The notes under the pieces were generated by a model. The model did no database searches and was not told the origin of the DNA. It saw nothing but the letters and a program-made list of their open reading frames with translations. Below, piece by piece: positions 25,425 to 34,265 of a DNA stretch of 64,000 bases (positions are counted from its first letter, which is position 1; every line of letters begins with the position of its first letter). Location: the NCBI RefSeq assembly GCF_007673235.1, contig NZ_VDZH01000006.1, positions 124,001-188,000 of the forward strand, written 5' to 3'. Origin of the DNA: Curtobacterium pusillum. Its GTDB lineage: Bacteria > Actinomycetota > Actinomycetes > Actinomycetales > Microbacteriaceae. The position numbers and the translations under genes are program-made.

Positions 25425-26297
25425 ATGGACCACCGCGCCGAGATCAGCGACTTCCTCCGGACCCGCCGGGCCCGGATCACGCCCGAGCAGGCCGGGATCA
25501 TCGGCGGCGGTCGTCGTCGGGTCGCCGGTCTCCGCCGCGAGGAGCTCGCGATGCTCGCCGGGATGAGCTCCGACTACTACGCGAAGATGGAGCGCGGCCA
25601 CCTCGCCGGAGTCTCCGAGGACGTCCTCGACGCCCTCGCTCGGGCGTTGCAGCTCGACGATGCGGAGACGGAACACCTGCTCGACCTCGCCCGCGCCGAC
25701 ACCCCCGTACCGGTCCGGCGTCGTGCCCCGAAGCCCGCCGACGATGCCGTCCGTCCGAGCCTCCAGCGGTTCCTCGACACCATCACCGGAACCCCGACCG
25801 TCGTGCAGAACCGCCGCAGCGACGTCGTCGCCACGAACAGCCTGGGCCGCGCCCTGCTGTCCCCGCTCCTCGACGACCCCGTGAACCAGGCCAACAACGC
25901 GCGGTTCACGTTCCTCAACCCAGCCGCCCGCAACTTCTACGTCGACTGGGAGCAGGGCGCCACGAGCCTCGTCGCCTCGATGCGCAGCCACGCCGGCAAG
26001 CACCCGCACGACCGGGACCTGACCGACCTCATCGGTGAGCTCGTCACCCGCAGCGACGACTTCCGACGTCGGTGGGCCGCACACGACGTCCGCTTCCACC
26101 GATCCGGCACGAAGCGACTGCACCACCCCGCGGTCGGCGACCTCGAGTTCGCGTTCGAGGCGATGCAGCTGCCTGACAGCCCCGGCTGGACGATGTACGG
26201 CTACACGACCGTGCCCGGCTCGCCCTCCGACGAGCGTGTCCGGCTGCTCGGCAGCCTGGCTGCCACCGCCGCCCCCACGACGGAGGCGACGCCGTGA
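25425..26297 (+). CDS. Helix-turn-helix regulator with MmyB-like ligand-binding domain
   Basis: 290 residues from ATG 25425 (a -10-like TACGGT ends 6 nt before it, suggesting a leaderless mRNA). The N-terminal HTH_XRE domain reads RRRVAGLRREELAMLAGMSSDYYAKME; the C-terminal MmyB domain carries RFTFLNPAARNFYVDWE and FRRRWAAHDVRFH, typical of the family, whose folds bind fatty-acid-like ligands. It is divergent from the DHA2 exporter. It probably represses the exporter and, given the second operator copy, the aldo/keto reductase at 27471-28331. Confidence 0.92.
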   Translation: MDHRAEISDFLRTRRARITPEQAGIIGGGRRRVAGLRREELAMLAGMSSDYYAKMERGHLAGVSEDVLDALARALQLDDAETEHLLDLARADTPVPVRRRAPKPADDAVRPSLQRFLDTITGTPTVVQNRRSDVVATNSLGRALLSPLLDDPVNQANNARFTFLNPAARNFYVDWEQGATSLVASMRSHAGKHPHDRDLTDLIGELVTRSDDFRRRWAAHDVRFHRSGTKRLHHPAVGDLEFAFEAMQLPDSPGWTMYGYTTVPGSPSDERVRLLGSLAATAAPTTEATP

Positions 26298-26309
26298 GTC
26301 GCCGGCGCC

Positions 26310-26711
26310 TCAGCGCCCCTCGAACTCGTCGTCGGTGATGTGCTCGAGCCACGTCGTGCTGGTCGAGGGGTCGTCACCGCTCTCCACCATGGCGATGTGC
26401 TCCATGAAGCAGCCGGGTGCGGCGGCGTGCCAGTGCTCCTCGCCGGGCGGTGTGTAGAGCGTCTGCCCGGGGTGCACCTCGACGACCCCGCCGTCACGGG
26501 TACCGAACCGCCCGATGCCCTGGGTCACGCGGAGGTACTGCCCCTTCTCGTGCGAGTGCCACGCGGTGCGCGCGCCGGGGGCGAACCGGACGGTCGCGAC
26601 GGTCATGTGCTGGCCGTCCTCGTGCGGGACGGCGATCGGGTCCAGCCAGACGTCGCCGGTGAAGCGCTCGGGCGGGTTCTTGCTGGTCGGGACGGCGGGT
26701 TCGATGTTCAT
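26310..26711 (-). CDS. Cupin domain protein
   Basis: 133 residues, a single cupin barrel. Motif 1 is RTAWHSHEKGQYLRVTQG (metal ligands His, His, and Glu/Gln) and motif 2 is GQTLYTPPGEEHWHAAAPGC (His). The form resembles carboxymuconolactone-associated quercetinase-like cupins often found beside aldo/keto reductases and flavodoxins. ATG 26711 overlaps the flavodoxin stop (ATGA), so it is coupled to that gene. Confidence 0.87.
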   Translation of the reverse strand: MNIEPAVPTSKNPPERFTGDVWLDPIAVPHEDGQHMTVATVRFAPGARTAWHSHEKGQYLRVTQGIGRFGTRDGGVVEVHPGQTLYTPPGEEHWHAAAPGCFMEHIAMVESGDDPSTSTTWLEHITDDEFEGR

Positions 26712-27397
26712 GGTGCTCCTGTTCTCGAGAGGCCGGCGGCGGACAGCCACCGGTCGACGTCGACCCCGGCGGCATCGTCGCGGACCTCCTCGCCGCGGAC
26801 GGCCAGACCGTCGCCGATCCGGGCCCCGGTGCGGAGGTCACGGTAGAAGGACGCAGTGTCGCCGAGCCCGCTCACGGCGTAGGACACGAACGGATGGAGC
26901 GACGTGCCGGACAGGTCGACCGCCTCGGCGAACGTCGCCATGATCATCGGCGGCTGCACGTTCCAGATCGGGCTGCCGAGCAGCACCGTGCCGTAGCCGC
27001 TCAGGTCGGGCAGGTCGCCCGCGATCGCGGGGCGGGCGTCGTCGCCCTGCTCCCGGACGTTGCGTGCGACCGTGTCGTCGTAGCTGTCCGAGTACGGGTC
27101 GGCCGCCTCGATCCGGAACACGTCGCAGTCGATTCGGACGCGGATCAGGTCGGCGAGGACCTCGGTGTTCCCGGTGTCGAGGTTCCGGCGGCCGCCGTTC
27201 CAGTAGTTCTCCCCGGGGCGCGAGAAGTACGCGAGCAGGACGCGGTCGTCGCGGTCGGTCGGTGGCACGGAACTCCCCGGAGTGGTCGACGGCGTGGGGT
27301 CGGGCGTGCACGCGGCGAGGCTCGCCGCGGCTGCGGCCACGGCCGCAGCGCCGACGCCGCGGATCAGTGCGCGACGCGCGATGACGGGACGGGTCAC
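26708..27397 (-). CDS. Flavodoxin-like lipoprotein with Tat-type signal
   Basis: 229 residues. The N-terminus has a twin-arginine region (ARRALIRGVG), a hydrophobic stretch and lipobox LAAC, so it is probably exported and anchored outside. The body is flavodoxin-like: LLAYFSRPGENYWNG for the FMN phosphate loop, VLLGSPIWNVQPP and FVSYAVSGLGD for the isoalloxazine loops. Exported flavodoxins are a recognised group, probably redox partners. It is coupled to the cupin gene. Confidence 0.85.
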   Translation of the reverse strand: MTRPVIARRALIRGVGAAAVAAAAASLAACTPDPTPSTTPGSSVPPTDRDDRVLLAYFSRPGENYWNGGRRNLDTGNTEVLADLIRVRIDCDVFRIEAADPYSDSYDDTVARNVREQGDDARPAIAGDLPDLSGYGTVLLGSPIWNVQPPMIMATFAEAVDLSGTSLHPFVSYAVSGLGDTASFYRDLRTGARIGDGLAVRGEEVRDDAAGVDVDRWLSAAGLSRTGAP

Positions 27398-27419
27398 GGC
27401 AGTGGTCCTTCCGGTGTCC

Positions 27420-27461
27420 GGACTGGAGGCGCGGTGCCAGCTGGCACCGCGCCTCCCGTCC
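27420..27461. repeat. Palindromic intergenic repeat, copy 5 of 7
   Basis: Core CGCGGTGCCAGCTGGCACCG with arms GGACTGGAGG and CCTCCCGTCC. It lies just after the 3' end of the minus-strand aldo/keto reductase and before the flavodoxin start, that is between two genes on the same strand, where it could end the upstream transcript. Confidence 0.85.
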
Positions 27462-27470
27462 TCCAGGGGG

Positions 27471-28331
27471 TCAGCCGAGGCGACGGGCGCTGAGCCAGCG
27501 CACCATCTCGGGGTCCTGGTGGTCGAAGAACTGCGATCCCCCGGTGTGCAGGTCCGCGATCCTGGCCATCTGCGCCTCGGTGAGCTCGAAGTCGAAGACG
27601 TCGAGGTTCTGCGCCATGCGGTCCGGGTTGACCGTCTTCGGGATCGCGACTACCCCGCGCTGCGTGAGCCACCGGAGCACGACCTGCGCGACGGACTTGC
27701 CGTGTTCGGCACCGATCGCGGCCAGCACCTCGTTCGTGAACAGGCCGTTCTTTCCTTCGGCGAAGGGGCCCCACGACTCGATCTGGACGCCCTCGCCGCG
27801 CATGAGCTCCTGGTAGTCGGTGTTCTGCTTGAACGGGTGCGTCTCGATCTGGTTCACGGCGGGGACGACCTCGTTGTTGATGATGAGGTCGAGCAGCTGG
27901 TCCGGAGCGAAGTTCGAGACGCCGACCGCGCGGGCCTTGCCGTCCTTGTTCGCCTGCTCCATCGCGCGCCACTGGCCGTAGGTATCGCCGAAGGGCTGGT
28001 GCATCAGGTAGAGGTCGACGTACTCGAGGCCGAGCTTGCGGAGGGAGTCGTCGAGCGCCCGGGCGGTGTTCGCCTCGGCGGGCGCGTCCTGGATCCAGAG
28101 CTTCGTCGTGATGAAGAGTTCGTCACGCGGGATGCCGCTCGACGCGATCGCGGCGCCGACGGCCTCTTCGTTGCCGTACGCAGCGGCGGTGTCGAGCAGG
28201 CGGTAGCCGGCGGCGAGCGCCGAGCTGACGGCAGCCTCGGTCTCGTCGGCGCCGACCTGGTAGACGCCGAAGCCGAGGACGGGCATCTCGATGCCGTTGT
28301 TCAGGGTCACTGTGGGGGTCGCGGTTGCCAT
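27471..28331 (-). CDS. Aldo/keto reductase (AKR5-like)
   Basis: 286 residues. Tetrad: Asp and Tyr in [11 protein letters not shown], Lys in [10 protein letters not shown], His in [11 protein letters not shown]-terminal NADPH motif [15 protein letters not shown]. It has the MmyB-type operator sequence 32 bp upstream and so is probably co-regulated with the DHA2 exporter. A -10-like TGTGAT lies 6 nt before the ATG. Cytosolic carbonyl reduction is expected. It is the last core gene before the tRNA-Ser island. Confidence 0.91.
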   Translation of the reverse strand: MATATPTVTLNNGIEMPVLGFGVYQVGADETEAAVSSALAAGYRLLDTAAAYGNEEAVGAAIASSGIPRDELFITTKLWIQDAPAEANTARALDDSLRKLGLEYVDLYLMHQPFGDTYGQWRAMEQANKDGKARAVGVSNFAPDQLLDLIINNEVVPAVNQIETHPFKQNTDYQELMRGEGVQIESWGPFAEGKNGLFTNEVLAAIGAEHGKSVAQVVLRWLTQRGVVAIPKTVNPDRMAQNLDVFDFELTEAQMARIADLHTGGSQFFDHQDPEMVRWLSARRLG

Positions 28332-28362
28332 GCGTCCATCACACTCCGGTCGCGCGGGCGGA

Positions 28363-28396
28363 GGGAGTGGTGCTCGTTCCCTGTACTGGGAGTCAG
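28363..28396. promoter_or_regulatory. Candidate MmyB-type operator, copy 2
   Basis: GGGAGTGGTG, 4 nt, TTCCCTGTAC, 4 nt, AGTC, the same as copy 1 at 25357-25390. It lies 32 bp upstream of the aldo/keto reductase start. Confidence 0.6.
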
Positions 28397-28487
28397 TGCT
28401 TCGCGGAGACGATCCACGCGCTGCAGGCTGGGCGGGGCATGAAGGCGCGCGTCACGCCCTGACGAGCTGAGTTCCGCCGAGGACGGA

Positions 28488-28517
28488 AGAAGCCCCCGGC
28501 ATGAGCCGGGGGCTTCT
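28488..28517 (-). terminator. Displaced original terminator of tRNA-Ser
   Basis: Perfect 13-bp stem AGAAGCCCCCGGC / GCCGGGGGCTTCT with loop ATGA. It directly follows the truncated tRNA-Ser 3' end at 28520-28545 on the minus strand, so it probably served tRNA-Ser before the island inserted. Confidence 0.75.
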
Positions 28518-28519
28518 GT

Positions 28520-28545
28520 GGCGGTACCGGTGGGATTTGAACCCA
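28520..28545 (-). repeat. Attachment site copy: displaced 3' end of tRNA-Ser
   Basis: 26 bp identical to 34298-34323, the 3' end of the intact tRNA-Ser(CGA) gene (T arm and acceptor strand). The match stops abruptly; the rest of a tRNA is absent. This is the standard far-end att repeat of an element integrated into a tRNA 3' end. Confidence 0.88.
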
Positions 28546-28865
28546 TCGCCGAGCCCCGGCACGTGGGAGAGTTCACCTCCGATCGCCGCAATCGCGGGCT
28601 GGTCGGTGACAACTCGCGCCCCCTGCGGCATTCCCCAGCCACGTCGCAGTGCACCAAAATGCACCACGGCTGCCAGGACTGCGCGACACCGACAAGACGA
28701 CGTCATGCCGAAGTCTTCGCCGCAGATCCGGCGGACGTAGGACGCGACCGTTGCGCAGGAACTGGCAGCTGGCGGCTCGCCGTTTGCGGGAAACCGAAGG
28801 CCCGAGCCGAGCCGGCGGTCACATACGGCAAGATGCGTGTTCTAGCAGCAGACAGGAGGGCCAGC
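28546..28865. other. Gene-less left end of the island
   Basis: No supported gene in 320 bp. It contains GTGCACCAAAATGCACCA at 28649-28666, two TGCACCA units 10 bp apart; a similar pair lies near the right end (34228-34246). It also holds the promoter region of the following gene. Confidence 0.5.
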
Positions 28866-30137
28866 ATGGACGAGGATACGCCGGACTGGGCAACCATCGA
28901 GGGCGCAGTGTGTCTATCCCACATCGTCGACACTTCTCTAAGAGAATCCGTCGGCAACGCTACCGACCGGTCCTGCACGATCTGTGGACGCGCAGCGGTC
29001 GGCAGCGAGCCTGCCTTCGCTGTGGCGTGGGACATCGTTGTGGAACCCTTCATGCGCGCCTTTTGGCGCGAGTACGAGCGACCCGAGGCAGCACCTACTC
29101 CGAGCGACCTTGAAGACACGACGTGGGCGGTTGGGTATCTCGCGCAGTACGCGTTCGACGTGAGTCACATCGAGGCTATCGGATCCCTGATCTCCGACGC
29201 GATTGCCGTCGATGAGGTGAGTACCTACGGGGCGGCGATAAGCGCCGATGGACTGAGCCATGAATGGGACGACTTCGAGTCCACTGTGAAGCACGAGAGC
29301 CGCTTCGTTTTCATGGGTAGTGATGGCCCGAGCGCTCGCGTGCAAGACTTCCTTCGGAAGCTGGGCGAGCTCGCAAGCGATGGGAGTGGTCTCGTCAGTC
29401 ATTTGCTGCCTGAGGACCCGCTGTACCGAGCGCGGACGGTGGCCTGGGATTGGTCCATGACGGCAAAGCTTCCAACATCTGCCACCGAGCTTGGTCCTGC
29501 ACCAGCAGACCGCGCCGCCGCCAATCGCATGTCGCCGGCGGGAATTCCGATGTTTTACGGCGCGGAAGACGAGGCCACGGCACTGAACGAGGTCGGTGCG
29601 TTCAGCATTGCACAACATGCCGTCGTCGGCGCATTTTATCCGACGCGGCCACTGCGGATGCTTGACCTACGCACCGCGTCCATATTTGCTTCACCATTCG
29701 ACGAACAGCATCTTGAGCTACGCATCCTGCTGCTGTTCCTCGAGGAGTTCCAGCAGGCAATCAGCCGACCGATTGTACCCGATGGGCGCCAACACATCGA
29801 TTACGTCCCCACGCAGGTTGTCGCCGAGTTCTTCCGCCGCGCCGTTAATCCACCACTCGACGGCATCGTATTCGCGAGCGCCCATACCGGTAACTCGAAC
29901 TGCGTCATATTCGCCACGGACCAGAACGTCGCAAATAACGGAGCGGTTGAAGCGGAACGATCGGTGGGCTCGATACTTCCCGACGCCGATTACCCCGAGG
30001 TACTGCTGACACTCGACCCATCAAGTGTGGTTCTGCGACGCCTGGTCCACAGAGTCGACCACGAGGCGCTCGGGCGTTTCGACGGAAGTCGATGGTCGAT
30101 ATCCGAAGGAAATCGGTACTCGCTGTCTCGCGAGTAA
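28866..30137 (+). CDS. HEPN/RES N-terminal plus RES domain protein
   Basis: 423 residues from ATG 28866, set by a strong ribosome site CAGGAGGG. N-terminal part (to about residue 180): a zinc-knuckle-like C16...C37-x2-C40 (SCTICGR) and a helical HEPN_RES-type region. C-terminal part (about 185-390): RES domain, PLYRART (Arg), RMSPAGIPMFYGAEDEATALNEV and a later Ser region. RES-domain toxins such as MbcT degrade NAD, but a cognate Xre antitoxin gene is not adjacent. The fused form is common in defence-type islands. Its 3' end faces the HEPN-like gene 11 bp away. Low GC supports transfer. Confidence 0.85.
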   Translation: MDEDTPDWATIEGAVCLSHIVDTSLRESVGNATDRSCTICGRAAVGSEPAFAVAWDIVVEPFMRAFWREYERPEAAPTPSDLEDTTWAVGYLAQYAFDVSHIEAIGSLISDAIAVDEVSTYGAAISADGLSHEWDDFESTVKHESRFVFMGSDGPSARVQDFLRKLGELASDGSGLVSHLLPEDPLYRARTVAWDWSMTAKLPTSATELGPAPADRAAANRMSPAGIPMFYGAEDEATALNEVGAFSIAQHAVVGAFYPTRPLRMLDLRTASIFASPFDEQHLELRILLLFLEEFQQAISRPIVPDGRQHIDYVPTQVVAEFFRRAVNPPLDGIVFASAHTGNSNCVIFATDQNVANNGAVEAERSVGSILPDADYPEVLLTLDPSSVVLRRLVHRVDHEALGRFDGSRWSISEGNRYSLSRE

Positions 30138-30148
30138 ACAGCCTTGCG

Positions 30149-31237
30149 TCAGCTATTACGGTTGAGGCCTTCGTCGCCCGACGCCTTGTACTTTCTGGCG
30201 GCGTCTTCCCGAGTGAGCAATTCCTCGGATTCGGCCCAGACCCTCAGCCGATCGCCATAATTAGCACGCCTGATCTTGTCCCGCTGGGACTCGTGCGGCA
30301 TCTCAGGGCGGACGTCGTGAGTCCGTCGCCAATCGTCGTAACCCATCATCGCAATCCACTCTTTGTCCTGCTTGAGGATGTCTTCACGCCACGACTCCAC
30401 TGGATAATCGGGAAGGTTTTGGAAGTAGTTGGCTGCCGACTGCGCGCGCTCATCAGCATCGCTAATCTCTTGCAGAATAGCCGCCATAGACGGCCCCAGA
30501 TGAGCCAGAAAGCGATCACGGACAGAAGGTTCTACGAAACCACCCACCGGCGTATTCATGCCCAGCTTTTGAGACAGAGGTGTCACTTGAAGCCCCGATG
30601 GGTACTTCAGTAGGTGAAAAATCAGCACGAGGTTCAGCACGCGGTCCCGAAGAGTTACCCATTTGAGCATCGCATCAGCGCTAAACAAGGGTCGATTCGA
30701 CTGAAGAACGAGGCCGGCAGTCGACTTCCGGTACCCCCGGGAATGAGCAAACCCCGATATTTCTCGATACAAGGATTTGCCTCGCTCAAAGAGGTCAGGG
30801 TCTCGCTCGAGCGCAGCCTGCACCGCTGGAAGTTTAAGGAGCTTTCTCCCGACCGCAGAGAATCCCGGGGTGTCCTCGCGCCCCTGAAGCCAGTCTTGGA
30901 TGTCGATGTGAGCGGTATCGTCGATGTCCCAATACACCGAGAGCAACCCGAGTTCCAGGACGCCTCGTAAACCTGAGAGAGCCTGCTTATAAAGCCCGAA
31001 GCGCACTTGCGTGGTGGAGGCCCTCAAATCCGCTTCAGCTTCAAACAGCGGATGCAGGTTGCCTGAGAAAAGGTTTGTTTCTGTTACGGGAACGAGCTGA
31101 ACGAGACCATGCAGGAGCCAGACCGAATTTGAGAAGCCTCCGCGGATCTCGGGGTTGCTCTCCAAGAACGAATCGGTGTCCCTTGCTACTGTAGCGAGCT
31201 CGTCATCCGAGTACGCGTACCACCATTCACTTTGCAT
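30149..31237 (-). CDS. Uncharacterised protein with HEPN-like motif
   Basis: 362 residues; no named family recognised. Mostly alpha-helical, soluble, no signal peptide. Around residues 75-170 it has a helical stretch (YKQALSGLRGVLELGLLSVYW) followed by R158-EISGFA-H165, which fits the Rx4-6H motif of HEPN ribonucleases. The C-terminal 70 residues are charged and Trp-rich. It converges on the HEPN/RES gene with 11 bp between stops. A nuclease or abortive-infection role is an inference from the motif and the island setting. Confidence 0.6.
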   Translation of the reverse strand: MQSEWWYAYSDDELATVARDTDSFLESNPEIRGGFSNSVWLLHGLVQLVPVTETNLFSGNLHPLFEAEADLRASTTQVRFGLYKQALSGLRGVLELGLLSVYWDIDDTAHIDIQDWLQGREDTPGFSAVGRKLLKLPAVQAALERDPDLFERGKSLYREISGFAHSRGYRKSTAGLVLQSNRPLFSADAMLKWVTLRDRVLNLVLIFHLLKYPSGLQVTPLSQKLGMNTPVGGFVEPSVRDRFLAHLGPSMAAILQEISDADERAQSAANYFQNLPDYPVESWREDILKQDKEWIAMMGYDDWRRTHDVRPEMPHESQRDKIRRANYGDRLRVWAESEELLTREDAARKYKASGDEGLNRNS

Positions 31238-31330
31238 GCGCTCAACCTAAACCAAATAGGAGCGACTGCTGCAGGTTCAGTTGACTCCTGACAGGTAGGG
31301 GCATGGGCTCTTGCTGGAAGGATGTGCGTC

Positions 31331-31426
31331 ATGGTGAAGGCGTATCCGGAAGATTTCCGCCGTGACGTGATCGCGGTCGCTCGGAAGGGCGAGACGTCGG
31401 TGCGGCAGGTCGCGCGCCGAGCTTGA
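31331..31426 (+). pseudogene. IS3-family transposase OrfA remnant
   Basis: 31 codons (MVKAYPEDFRRDVIAVARKG and on to VRQVARRA) match the start of IS3-type OrfA helix-turn-helix proteins, then a stop. The remaining transposase is absent. It indicates that a transposon inserted in the island and was later lost. Confidence 0.7.
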
Positions 31427-32102
31427 CCGTACCTTGCTGGACGAGCCCGATCGACGCCCGCGCTACGTCTCGTGGGAGGACGTCACGATTGGTATCGACG
31501 GCCCCGCATGGGGAGGACGACCGCGCTGGTCGTCCCGGCGAGCCCGCGAAGATCCCAGAGTGGGCGAACTCAAACGGTCACGAGGTCTTCTCACGCTGTC
31601 GCTGCATACGGGACTGGCCGCCCGCCGGCCTGGGCTGGCCCTGCCGTCGTAGCGCGACCCAGCGCACCGGCTGGGCCGCGGCGATACCGCACCTCCGCGG
31701 CTAGCGCCGGAGTCAGCCTCGGTGACCTCCTGATTGATCGTTGTCGCCGCTGCCACAGACCGTCATCACGAAGACACAGGCTGGTGGGGCGTCATGCTCG
31801 CAGTCGCGCTCCCGTTCGCCCTCGCCACCTGGCTGACGTGGACCTGCACCGCCTGGAACGGCGCCGTGGCAGGCCGGTGCGGCAACCCCCGCCACGGGTG
31901 GAGACGGTGTGAGAAACCTGGCCATGGACGGACCAACCAGTTCGTCACAGCCCCCGAGTTCGCAGCCCTCGTCTCCGTGCTCATCGGGGTCGCCAATGCG
32001 GCGATCGTCTTTGGGTTCCCGTTCAGGCGGAGCCGTAAACGATCGTTGTCGGGATCCGCTCGCACCCACCCGCGCCCACTCGCATCCGGGCAGGATGAAG
32101 AC
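31427..32102. other. No intact gene; possible membrane-protein remnant in frame with the next gene
   Basis: From 31734 to 32102 a frame is open and continuous with the nuclease gene. It has two hydrophobic segments (MLAVALPFALATWLTWTC and EFAALVSVLIGVANAAIVFG) and a Cys/His-rich linker, like small actinobacterial membrane proteins. It may be a separate gene that lost its stop, or a real N-terminal extension. The stretch 31427-31733 shows nothing recognisable. Confidence 0.4.
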
Positions 32103-33911
32103 ATGAGCAGTCACGGCGCGGACATCGAACAACTCGGCGTGATCGCCGTCACCTCGGACGCGAGCCGCTGCCCGCGCCTCAAAGCGTACATAGGCACGAA
32201 CGACAAAACCCCCATCACAGACGGCCATATCGATCTGTACTCCAATTCCGGGCAGAAAAAAGACGACATCATTGGCCGCGTAGAGGTACAGGTCAAAGGC
32301 CGCAGCCGTCAAAAACCTGTTAAAAAAAACAAGCCGACCATAAGTTACGCCGTAAACAGGGCCGATATCGAATATTTCCGGAAAAACGGCGGAGGCATCT
32401 ACTTCTACGTCCCGATGCGCCCGGACGGAACCGGGGAAGAGGTATTTTTCGCCATCTTGAACCCGTTCAAGATCGAGAGGGAACTAGCAGCACAGCCGGA
32501 CGCGGCCAAGGTGTCATTCAAATTCAAGCGCCTGGCCCTTGGGGGTTCGCTCGAGGGAATTGTTGGACTTGCGATTCACCAGCAGGATCAGGGGCGCATA
32601 AAGGGGGTCCCTGACTCGGTTCTCGATGACGCCGTCGCTATCATGATCCACACCCTTGAAGGCTTCAGCCAGGACCGCTCCGTAGAATTGACCCTTGAGA
32701 CTAGCGACTACGCTGTGTTAGCGGAACTACCCTCGGGCATGATCATCCCCGTCGATGTTGACCTCAAAGTCTTTCCGGCGCACTTTGCCCCTCATGAGAC
32801 TACCAACGTAATTGTTTGTGGGAATGTGGAGTTCTCAAGGCCATGGGCTTCTCGACTAGAAGCGGATGACGTGGTCCTGCTGACCTGCTCTGAAGGTCTG
32901 CGGATCCGCATACGAGAGGAAGAGAGGACGGTGAGTCTGAATTTGACCCTCGCTGGCGGCCTGCGGAGCCAGGTCAGAGACGTGGCGTTCATGCTCAATG
33001 CAGCCCACGGGATGCCGATCACCATCGACGGGAGGGCCGGATCTGGAGGGGAGGAAGACCCTGCCGCAGCCGAGCAGCTGAGCGCCACAAAACATGCCCT
33101 TGAGGGTTTCATCGAGCTGTTTGACTATCTCGGCCTACCCGATGAGGTCTTCAACTCACTTAGTTTCAACCTTCAGGAAAAACGGAACCTGTTGACTCTG
33201 CGTGACGCCATGGCGCGGCACGAAGAAATTCGCCTCTATAACGGGGAGGGATTTGGTCGCTGGGACGTATCACTCGGCGAAGAGAAGATAATCACCATGG
33301 TCTTGCCCGGGTCGTCGGACCACATGAGATATCTATTTGATCCATTCGACCCAGCAAACCGCGATAAGTTCAGGATGCTCGGAAAAACCGACGGAGAAGA
33401 CAAGTACAAAGAGATAAACTGGTCTACGGTTTACGAGTCCCTTGAAGTTCCCGATCTTGTGAATGCACTCAATCTGCGCATCGATCAAGTCGTCGACGCA
33501 TATGAATCCCTCGAAGACAATGCTGTTAGATACAGCCTGGCAAATAACTTTGCACTCAAACTCATGTTGGCCTGCGATTTCACGGTCGAGCCGCGCAACG
33601 AATATCTACTGAGTGGCGCCGAGGCCCTCACGAACTGGCTTCTCGACCACGCGCCAGAGGACCCTATTCATAGAATCAATCGGTGGCAAATTCTCAGACG
33701 GCGTGGCCCGCTCGCGACGGCCGAAAGGCAAGCACTTCTGAAATTAAGGCGGGAAATTGCGAGCGACAATTCCTCGACATTGGAAGCGTGCATAGCAATC
33801 CTTCTGGAGGACGCGGACGACCTCGATCTGGTGCTTGCGGAACTGACCGATGAAGAGAGGAAAGAGCTGCGACGGTGGCCAATCTGGTCGGCGACCGGTC
33901 GTGAGAGGTGA
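32103..33911 (+). CDS. DUF4365-like nuclease N-terminus with large uncharacterised C-terminus
   Basis: 602 residues from ATG 32103, with AGGA about 10 nt upstream. The first 120 residues look like DUF4365 (PD-(D/E)XK fold): DGHIDLYSNSG with Asp44, and GRVEVQVKGR with Glu61, Gln63 and Lys65. The remaining 480 residues are not recognised; they contain mixed alpha/beta segments and a helical C-terminus (LRREIASDNSSTLEACIAIL). The in-frame upstream extension could make it about 725 residues. Low GC and island position suggest an acquired defence or nuclease function; not proven. Confidence 0.7.
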   Translation: MSSHGADIEQLGVIAVTSDASRCPRLKAYIGTNDKTPITDGHIDLYSNSGQKKDDIIGRVEVQVKGRSRQKPVKKNKPTISYAVNRADIEYFRKNGGGIYFYVPMRPDGTGEEVFFAILNPFKIERELAAQPDAAKVSFKFKRLALGGSLEGIVGLAIHQQDQGRIKGVPDSVLDDAVAIMIHTLEGFSQDRSVELTLETSDYAVLAELPSGMIIPVDVDLKVFPAHFAPHETTNVIVCGNVEFSRPWASRLEADDVVLLTCSEGLRIRIREEERTVSLNLTLAGGLRSQVRDVAFMLNAAHGMPITIDGRAGSGGEEDPAAAEQLSATKHALEGFIELFDYLGLPDEVFNSLSFNLQEKRNLLTLRDAMARHEEIRLYNGEGFGRWDVSLGEEKIITMVLPGSSDHMRYLFDPFDPANRDKFRMLGKTDGEDKYKEINWSTVYESLEVPDLVNALNLRIDQVVDAYESLEDNAVRYSLANNFALKLMLACDFTVEPRNEYLLSGAEALTNWLLDHAPEDPIHRINRWQILRRRGPLATAERQALLKLRREIASDNSSTLEACIAILLEDADDLDLVLAELTDEERKELRRWPIWSATGRER

Positions 33912-34265
33912 TGCTAGCGATCTGGCGAGCCACGAAGGGATGAAGCCGCGTAGCCACCTCGGGTCGGGGTGCGGCTTGTACCGAGGCCGTCGCTGCGCCC
34001 GCACTCTTCCCCTGGGCGGCCACGACGTCGGCGGGCTCGGTGCTGAGGTCAATGACCTCTTAGCGCACGCCCTTGTTGTAACGCAAGCGAGCACCTCCGC
34101 TTCGACACGCACGCTCGTGAAACAGGCGAGTGGACCTGAGCATCAGCCCGGGAGGAACCCCAACAAGCAGCCCCGCCGAGGAGATGGCGGTCACGAGAGG
34201 GGCGGTCTGAAGCGGTGGATGGAGAGCGTGCACCAGAATTGCACCAGAGCCACGCCTGCGAATGA
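33912..34265. other. Gene-less right end of the island
   Basis: No supported gene. It contains GTGCACCAGAATTGCACCA at 34228-34246, matching the left-end pair, 52 bp from the att core. The place where an integrase gene would be expected is empty or decayed. Confidence 0.5.

Noticed and set aside
27398..27425. Third copy of the MmyB-type operator before the flavodoxin gene
   Set aside because: AGTGGTCCTTCCGGTGTCC is only vaguely similar and has the wrong spacing between the two conserved blocks.
28520..28600. A second tRNA-Ser gene at the left end of the island
   Set aside because: Only the T arm and 3' acceptor strand are present; no anticodon arm or 5' half follows. It is an att copy.
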